Origin: Tritrichomonas foetus | Taxonomy: Eukaryota > Parabasalia > Tritrichomonadida > Tritrichomonadidae | Reading direction: 5' to 3' | Assembly (NCBI GenBank): GCA_001839685.1 | Contig: MLAK01001140.1 | Location: forward strand, 1 to 31,219 | DNA length: 31,219 nt | Shown here: one piece after another, positions 25,701 through 31,219 of the stretch | How the letters are laid out: every line of letters begins with the position of its first letter | Position numbering within the stretch: the first letter of the stretch is position 1 | Program-made: the position numbers and the translations under genes | The notes under the pieces: model-generated | Database searches by the model: none | What the model was told of the DNA's origin: nothing | The model's input: only the letters and a program-made list of their open reading frames with translations

Positions 25701-27606
25701 TATCAAATGCATTAAATGCGTTTTTAATTGCTGATAATTTAATAGAACTTTCTGGATTTAATAATTCCCAGATTTCTTCAGCCAAAGTTCGAACTTCATT
25801 TCTTGTATGAAGTGAATAAACAAGAAGTCTGGCTTCACTTGGATTAAGGAATTGTTGCCATGATTCTTGATCAACTGGATTATTTTCTTTATATTTCAGA
25901 AAAGCTTTCACAAAGATTTGATAGAAGGTAAAATTACGCTGCAATATCCGAAATTCTGCAATATCATCAAAATTCCTCACAAATTGGCTTGCAAATGAAG
26001 TCACAAGTTTTACTGGCATTTGATTTGATTGTGAGTTTTCCATAACATCGGAAAAGAATGTTGCAATACTACCTAAAATTGAAACATTTTGAGATTTAAT
26101 CATTTTTGCAGTGAGATTAGTGATTTCTGAATGAATTTCAGGGCATGCGTGCCAGAAAAGTGAAAATAATGGAACAATAAGTTCCATTTTAGAAATATCT
26201 TGTTCTTCTTGATTCATTAAATCTTTAATCATTGGAACAAGAGCAGCAACTGGTTTTCTAAGACATCCTGGTGTTTTCACATAAGTTAAATGAAGTGATG
26301 TAAAAAGAAATTCAAACATTTCACTTGAATTTTCATTAATTAATTTCACGAAAAATTCATCAGATTCTTCTGGAGCCATTTGATAAACACTTGGGAATAT
26401 GTTCATGATTAAAACAACATTTTCTTTAAATGCTGGACTAATTTGTGTAGTTTTATCTTTTGCTTGAACAAACCAATTATTTGTGAGCAATGTGAATAAT
26501 TCACCACCAATACCGTTATGATAAGTTGCAGCATCAACTAATAAAGTACAGAGTGAGAAATAAACAGAGATCGTTAATTTTTGAATATTTTTCACAATTA
26601 CGGAATAAATTTTAGGAGCCATCGCGATAAAATCTGAATCATTCACATAATTCATAATTCTGATGATTAAATTCAAGTTTTCAACTGTAGGTGAATTTAT
26701 AGCATTTTGGAAGACAAAATTCGAATAGCTAGAAAATGTTTCATTGATTGAATTTCGATCTCCACTATGGTCAATGTAATAAATAAATGATTCATTCACA
26801 AGTGGAATAACTAAAGTCATTGTCCATTTTCCTTTCAATTCATTGACTAATTTTACCCATTCTTTCAAAGCATTGAGTGCAAACTTGTTTTCATCATCAT
26901 TTGTTGCGTGATATCTCAAGCATTCTATACCTTCAACAAGAAATGAAAATTTACTTCTAACTCGTGGTGTTTCTTTGATTCTCGTGATTTGTTGGAAATA
27001 AGCAAGAATTTGTGCAGAAATTTTGGTATATTGTGAGAGTTGACTAATAATTAGTCCCTCTGAGCCACTCTGTTGAGGTCTTCTCAAAAGAATATCAAGC
27101 ATAGTTTCAAAAACATTGGCATTGATATTAATTAAATGATCATGATCAACTTTTTCAATAACTCCGTTAATAAACGCTAAATATGGCGCCATGATTGGGT
27201 AGAATGCCCTTGGGATTGTCAGTGCTGATTTAATTGGAGATCTTTGAGATGGCCGAATAATTGGAATGTCTGGGTAAGAAATATGCCCGCCGATAATAAT
27301 AGCTGATCGTAAAGCTGGTGCCAGACAATTAACGATTGCTGGTGCTGTTTCATTATTGAGTAATTTCAAAAGTATCGATTCGTACGTTAAGCGATATTGA
27401 ACGATATCTTCACTTCCTATTTCGGCGTATCCGATTGGTAATTTCGAGAAATACATATTGAAATTATTATCGTTGGCATATAATTCGGCGCTTTCGAGTG
27501 ACCGATTAACTACATCGAAGCTGATGTTGGCGTCTTTGAGAAATGCGCAAAGTGCAGTTGTAGCCCATTGATACGAAGCTGAGGAAATTAATTTTGTTTT
27601 ACTCAT
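22768..27606 (-). CDS. Very large helical (HEAT-like) scaffold protein, 1612 residues
   Basis: A single uninterrupted 4.8-kb frame with an ATG start (MSKTKLISS). The product appears almost wholly alpha-helical, a long chain of helix pairs typical of HEAT or ARM superhelices, with no membrane segment, signal peptide, nucleotide-binding motif or catalytic signature that I can identify. A proline-rich turn (IPIIRPSQRSPIKS) lies near residue 115-130, and the C-terminus ends in a Gly/Met-containing segment (NGDMQYLRGMPQKGAP) and a final helix. Size and texture fit Furry-, importin- or Mon2-like scaffolds, but none is demonstrated; I looked for a RasGAP arginine-finger region and saw none. The stop TAA runs into TAAA on this strand. 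It is the largest gene in the window. Confidence 0.85.
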   Translation of the reverse strand: MSKTKLISSASYQWATTALCAFLKDANISFDVVNRSLESAELYANDNNFNMYFSKLPIGYAEIGSEDIVQYRLTYESILLKLLNNETAPAIVNCLAPALRSAIIIGGHISYPDIPIIRPSQRSPIKSALTIPRAFYPIMAPYLAFINGVIEKVDHDHLININANVFETMLDILLRRPQQSGSEGLIISQLSQYTKISAQILAYFQQITRIKETPRVRSKFSFLVEGIECLRYHATNDDENKFALNALKEWVKLVNELKGKWTMTLVIPLVNESFIYYIDHSGDRNSINETFSSYSNFVFQNAINSPTVENLNLIIRIMNYVNDSDFIAMAPKIYSVIVKNIQKLTISVYFSLCTLLVDAATYHNGIGGELFTLLTNNWFVQAKDKTTQISPAFKENVVLIMNIFPSVYQMAPEESDEFFVKLINENSSEMFEFLFTSLHLTYVKTPGCLRKPVAALVPMIKDLMNQEEQDISKMELIVPLFSLFWHACPEIHSEITNLTAKMIKSQNVSILGSIATFFSDVMENSQSNQMPVKLVTSFASQFVRNFDDIAEFRILQRNFTFYQIFVKAFLKYKENNPVDQESWQQFLNPSEARLLVYSLHTRNEVRTLAEEIWELLNPESSIKLSAIKNAFNAFDKATLTKVANHPSFAQRYRLIATFFLRMNDSNNSFNQEFKNIVAQFLISMYKAEYFDQPSIQISEQVVCALVKYLSIFSKFDVFRIISLSDPSSWEFFTNELIRQKDLPLSDRLKYTWAITSHCKFVEVVNKCKPLLENLSKLFNEFICSKLPTNEDEQANEVSGAEFCSSFIRAIIGYIKQNPFKDIIFTINKIIARLNPDSITLPDISHIHACLELVQALIDSQSLNNENLIEDVLDWVCYIALKTKGSTLLQLKCHSVITSVVQMNQNNLPVIMRNCFRPNWLTTIHVASGITNAQVPSDYLSVLALGLGSRPSLICKAIAAELANKNGGKFSPLACLNPYFEEELAQHYSSSLNSKGVRMLMLQLPSLFKSSQSDPAIVQHYTILTKRLNIQNVESFDMLFKLTAVADFSDLSPIKPLIPIWDRAFTELPSGVSLEDVLQRILDFVPSLADSKKLTAACIAFYRSFLKASKPTTTFLLNKLRVITESDLVFENLHPSDNEQVITAILSYIMAMETDQQRFVINFVEKIQYILVWAIFLRFNPLYEHYQLPPLLTSVMHAAVPDSSLSLFVLPPSECVSRAIYLPFRHTTEFTFQQMQSCLETLRKFSMLTAELFLDLTANQAVAIAKYSEDFWFLFSNFFQPRHSTSFLNTFVTKAQHKELGFVGSMLPILTGVVKQEANPMNIAGFMTVLSSVVTNSCSIDFLRSINEHLQVFTETVSKSKDAKEISTNFISLLSKQGGETTIPVGILSYLEQADRITSTICSDVLLYLREITKLFAISRSPFTFVSIILYVFDSIRKIETNGKEQMICTTVLGLDAPKSYEELAETVKSKWDAMTITFMLDFLLSFIGRSNIMSSLFKTNCLSFVEKITDNWTKSELLSDKMSTQLLIAMCLIGAESSHVNEIVNKFDSFVNANGYDLPFDLMNRVGKLRHGNGDMQYLRGMPQKGAPLFLNREMIKPVEEVCKYIQDNVLT

Positions 27607-28267
27607 AGTATTTTATTTTTTATCATAAACCAACATTTTATTTAACTTTGATGACTTTTTGAAAGATTCTTGATGTAATGGTGTCATTAGAATTTCTGTT
27701 GGATTTTATTTGTAATTTGAGAATAAAAAATTATGCCTATGTTTTTTACATTCAATATTTTTAGCCACTGTGTGACTTTTTACATGAAAACTTTTATCGA
27801 TTGCTTGATTCATATTTAGATTACAGTTTTAATAGCATAAGAAAACACTGTAAACTAATTAAAACTCTTAATAATCAGGTTTTCATCTAATTTCACAAAA
27901 TCAAAAATGAATCCATTTTTAGGAAATTAAATTAAACATGAATTGAATGAAATTTTATAGACTAATACATATGTTCAAACTATATGTGAATGGAAAATGG
28001 TATTTTTCTCAATTTATATTTATCATTTTATCATTTTTTTATTTATTGAGCGATATTTGGGTATTCCTCAGTATTTATACTTTAATAATGTTGAATAACT
28101 CATAGAATAAATTATAGGTACTTTCTAGATATAGGCATACTGTATCATTTCGGAATGATCTTCCGTTGAGTAATTCTCAGATTGTCGAATAAATAATGGA
28201 GACTAGAATTAATCAATTAACTTTTTACAGATTTTTTTTCCGTTTGTTTTCGATTATTCTAAAATAA
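27607..28267. other. Spacer, no gene seen
   Basis: About 660 bases of AT-rich DNA between the divergently placed giant gene and the kinase pseudogene. No frame, RNA or repeat recognised. Confidence 0.55.
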
Positions 28268-29427
28268 ATGTCACTTAATTTCTTCACAAAAAATTATATT
28301 GTTTTTTTCATTGATTTATTTTTCATGTCTTTTTATCAGTCCCTTGTTGATCTTGCTGAGTTTTCCATTGTGAAAACCCTTGGTGAAGGTGGCTTTGGTC
28401 GAGTTGTATTAATAAAACATAAAGAAACAAATCAATTATATGCTGCAAAAATTTGCAAAGCCGAATTTGTTTCATTTAATAATGCAAAAGATTTTCTTCT
28501 CAGAAATTGAAGTCCTGATCAATGTCTCAAATCCAGCAGTTTTAAGTTTCAACATGTCCAATTTTGAAAATCTACAACAGCCTGTTATTATCACTAATTA
28601 TTTAGAAAATGGATCACTTGATAATATTCTTGAACTAGAATCACGAGGTTTATGTCCAGAAGGCTGGACAACTACCAAAAAGTTCATCAACATTCTTGGA
28701 ATTGCACTTGGAATGGATTATTTACATTCGAAAGGTATTATTCATCGTGATTTAACAGCAGATAATATTTTACATGATTCACATTTTTATCCACATATTT
28801 GTGATTTTAGGGTGTCCAAGATTTCCAATATAGATAACCAAGGTTCTATGTATTCCAAAATTGCTGGAACTCCACTATATATGGCACCAGAAGTTATTAA
28901 TGATGGAAAAATTTCTAAAAAAGGTGATATTTTTGCATATTCATTCATTTTATATCAATTAATAACTGGCAATCGAAATTTAATTCAAGGTGAAACATCA
29001 TTTAAAGTAATGAATCATATTGTCAAAGGAAATCGTCCAGATCTTTCATATGTTCAATATGAAGAAGTTCATAAACTATTATCATATCTTTGGTCAGAAA
29101 ATCCAAGTGATAGAAAATCTTTTCAAGAAATTTGTTTGTTCTTTGTTACATCTTTGAAACAAAACAAATGCTATTTTGATGATGAAATTGATTATGAAGA
29201 AGCTGAAGAATATTTATTACAATTTAATAAACAATAATGATCAATTATCTTTACCAATATCTGATCCTGTTGATTTATTAATTGAAAATAAGCCAAATAA
29301 TGAAAAGGATAATGTTAAAATAGATGAAAAAGAAGACCTTTTTAGGAATGTAGCTCCAAAGAATATACAAAGTTCCCAAGACCTCTATAACCTTGCACAC
29401 AAATATCATCATGGAGATTATGAATAA
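28268..29427 (+). pseudogene. TKL-like protein kinase with Sel1-type end, frameshifted and truncated
   Basis: Three overlapping frames together make one kinase. Frame 1 (28268-28510) holds the P-loop GEGGFGRVVL and the lysine of YAAKICK. Frame 2 (from about 28495 to 29237) continues with EIEVLINVSNPAVLSF, then HRDLTADNIL (HRD intact), GTPLYMAPEV (APE) and helix IKGDIFAYSFILYQLITGN-like subdomain IX. Frame 3 (about 29225-29427) adds an acidic linker and SSQDLYNLAHKYHHGDYE, which looks like the start of a Sel1-like repeat, then stops. The first shift looks like loss of two bases in an AGAGAA context. The DFG motif reads DFR, a second defect. TKL kinases followed by Sel1 repeats are an abundant trichomonad family. 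The missing Sel1 array and two shifts argue for a pseudogene, unless the assembly is wrong here. Confidence 0.8.
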
Positions 29428-29454
29428 CCATGCATTTTGGGCTTATATTTTTGT

Positions 29455-29515
29455 CCCTGGGAAAATGTAACCACCATTTTTGGGATTGACACCCTGGGAA
29501 AATGTAACCACCATT
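29455..29515. repeat. 24-bp direct repeat, period 37 bp
   Basis: Two perfect copies at 29455-29478 and 29492-29515, starting CCCTGGGAAAATGTAACC. They begin 28 bases after the truncated end of the kinase pseudogene. Their GC content stands out from the flanks. They may be the edge of a dispersed repeat or mobile element, which I cannot show from one window. Confidence 0.85.
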
Positions 29516-29531
29516 CTCCATTATTGACGGA

Positions 29532-29564
29532 ATTAATATTATCAACAAAATTCATAATATTAAT
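29532..29564. repeat. 11-bp perfect inverted repeat
   Basis: ATTAATATTAT (29532-29542) pairs with ATAATATTAAT (29554-29564) around an 11-base loop, just after the direct repeat. A second hairpin, TGATAATAAA/TTTATTATCA, lies at 29647-29656 and 29679-29688. Confidence 0.7.
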
Positions 29565-29787
29565 GGTCTCGGATATTTATTTTATGCCGATATCCTTTGG
29601 CTTTCAAGATAATTTTTATACCTGATAAAACGATATAAATGTAATGTGATAATAAAGAATTCTAATTCTAATTATATTTTTATTATCATGTTTTTGAATG
29701 ACAAACTGACATGAAATAGGCAAGAATGAGATAGAAAGAGTGAATTAGAATGAGAGGGAGGGNGTTATTATGCCTCCTAGAATCCAT

Positions 29788-30689
29788 TCAAATAACCACT
29801 TTTTGAAAGATCAACTCGATAAAATATTCCACATAGTAGGGATAATCAAGAGAAATATTTGAGTAACTCTTTGAACTCGTGGAAAAGGCAAAATCTTTCA
29901 TCTGCCTTGAGATTTTAGAAAAAATGTGTAATTTCGATAATTGTAATCAAGCGAATTTTGGCATTTTTTATTGGTTGNNATCTATTCAGCAAAAATTCGT
30001 TGCTGTAAATTAAGCATCAGAAAGTCGAGAAGTTGTTTCCAAGATTCGAAAAAGTTCAGTTTATTTATTGAAAATAAACGTATTTCCAGATTGTGTACTT
30101 CACTTGGGATAAAAAGTGAAGGTCTCAAAATTCGACCACACCAATAATAAACGTGNGCAATCCCGAATCTTATCCAGCATATAGGAGACTGCATCGTTAA
30201 AATTCATCATTTTCACCCGTATATAATTAAAAAATTCAACGGTAACTTCCTTTTCCGCCCTCAATCGACAAACAAGTGAAAATTCGTCAATATGATTTTA
30301 ATATTGGAACTTCATCAAAAGTTATTTGGAAACTCTCAACGGTACTAATGAAAAACAGTCAAGAATGATTCATCACGTGTTTCACAGAGTCACAAAAACT
30401 TTTTCAAAAGCTAATAATTTTTGAATCAGAATTCTTCAAAGCCTATTATACAGGATTATATTATGATTTGTTACCTACATGCGTTACAAAAATAATATTG
30501 GTCCACAGCNTGATCCGGTTGCAAAAGCGATTCTACGATGGCGTGCTGCTTGAAGAATTTGAAGACGTCAGAATAACTAAACCATGAATTACAAATAATA
30601 AATGGCCAGTATAGTTTGAAGTGATCAATAAATAATTCTTTTTGGAATTCATAAAAATTAATAATAAATAATTCTTTTATATTTATCAA
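29788..30689 (-). pseudogene. Decayed minus-strand gene, pieces in several frames
   Basis: Successive minus-strand open frames follow one another with small overlaps, read from 30689 downward. 30471-30689 contains SYSDVFKFFKQHAIVESLL. Then a frame open at 30103-30297 gives DEFSLVCRLRAEKEVTVEFF and ends in NFETFTFYPK. The overlapping frame to 29982 picks up with SEVHNLEIRLFSINKLNFFE. A last frame open at 29791-29946 gives SKISRQMKDFAFSTSSKSYS and stops at 29788. The 30103 and 29791 frames are the same phase, as expected from two compensating shifts. No ATG opens the series. The family is not recognised. A decayed gene fits best; poor sequence quality (ambiguous bases near 29763, 29978-29979, 30156 and 30510) could contribute. 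Confidence 0.4.
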
Positions 30690-30960
30690 TAAATTTTATT
30701 TTAATATCATTAATAAAAAATAAATAGGGTTCGCGCTTCTGCCCAAGGATTTCATAAATTATGCCCAAGTTTTAAGAAAAATCAAAATAAATTAGGCATC
30801 TTTATAACTTAAGAATCCCTTCTCCTAAATATGCTATAAGTTATATATCTTTAATAGAATAGAATAGATTATCTAGCTAATTCTCATGCGAATTTCTCAG
30901 GGAAAAACACAAGTGGCAAGTAACGGACAAATAAACTATTAAAATCAAACCAAAAACAAA

Positions 30961-31219
30961 GAAATAAAGAGAGAGAAAGAAATAAAGAAAGAGAAAGAGA
31001 AAAAGAAAGAAAGAAATAAAGAGAGAGAAAGAAAAAAAGAAATAAAGAAAGAGAAAGAAATAAAGAGAGAGAAAGAGAAAAAGAAATAAAGAAATAAAGA
31101 GAGAGAAAGAGAAAAAGAAATAAAGAAAGAGAAAGAAATAAAGAGAGAGAAAGAAATAAAGAAAGAGAAAGAGAAAAAGAAATAAAGAAATAAAGAGAGA
31201 GAAAGAGAAAAAGAGAGAA
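30961..31219. repeat. 259-nt polypurine microsatellite running off the window
   Basis: The plus strand has no C and only 12 T, each T inside an AATAAAG unit. Variants of GAAATAAAGAGAGAGAAAG and GAAAGAGAAAGAG alternate in irregular order. The array is cut by the window end, so its full length is unknown. Confidence 0.9.

Larger units (their letters stand above)
29428..31219. other. Repeat-rich, gene-poor right end of the window
   Basis: After the kinase pseudogene there is no intact gene. The stretch holds the 24-bp direct repeat, two inverted repeats, the possible minus-strand decayed gene and, at the end, a purine tract. It may be a collapsed or unresolved repeat boundary. Confidence 0.6.

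Noticed and set aside
1..31219. CRISPR array, rRNA, phage or intact transposase gene
   Set aside because: No regularly spaced repeats with unique spacers, no rRNA-like sequence and no transposase, integrase or polymerase motifs were seen in any long frame.

Overview
The window looks like a parabasalid (trichomonad) protist contig, most likely Tritrichomonas or a close relative. It is AT-rich and gene-dense, with no visible introns. Several genes have a TCA-type initiator-like element 5-30 nt before the ATG, the two ribosomal protein genes instead have CCTTT[T/C] just before the ATG, and about half of the stop codons run into TAAA. All three traits are described for Trichomonas. The proteins are typical eukaryotic ones (cullin, Ded1/DDX3 helicase, RBM25-like factor, CapZ alpha, ADF/cofilin, uL18, eS24) alongside a bacterial-type ROK sugar kinase and a TKL-like kinase with a Sel1-like end.

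Layout. 0-5 kb: the 3' part of an unrecognised large protein gene with a probable frameshift at its end, an atypical tRNA gene with a clear Pol III T-run, a cullin with the neddylation lysine, and a 12-bp tandem repeat. 5-12 kb: a DDX3/Ded1 helicase, an ARM/HEAT-like protein on the minus strand, a divergent gene for a small SMP-domain protein that looks like the ERMES subunit Mdm12, and an RBM25-like RRM protein. 12-18 kb: a long gene-poor spacer with possible coding debris, a ROK fructokinase-like gene, a head-to-head pair encoding the actin regulators CapZ alpha and ADF/cofilin from a 114-bp spacer, and an orphan 128-aa gene. 18-28 kb: ribosomal proteins uL18 (L5) and eS24 in tandem, a second ARM/HEAT-like gene on the minus strand, and a 1612-aa helical scaffold protein on the minus strand. 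28-31 kb: a decaying end with a frameshifted kinase pseudogene, a 24-bp direct repeat next to an inverted repeat, remnants of a minus-strand gene in several frames, and a 259-nt purine tract that runs off the window.

The clearest functional groupings are the divergent actin-regulator pair and the tandem ribosomal genes, which share a promoter motif. The most notable candidate is the Mdm12-like SMP protein at 9.8-10.5 kb, which would imply an ER-organelle lipid-transfer tether in an organism that has hydrogenosomes rather than mitochondria. No CRISPR array, phage, intact transposon or clear novel multigene system is visible. Functions come from motif recognition by eye; no database search was run.
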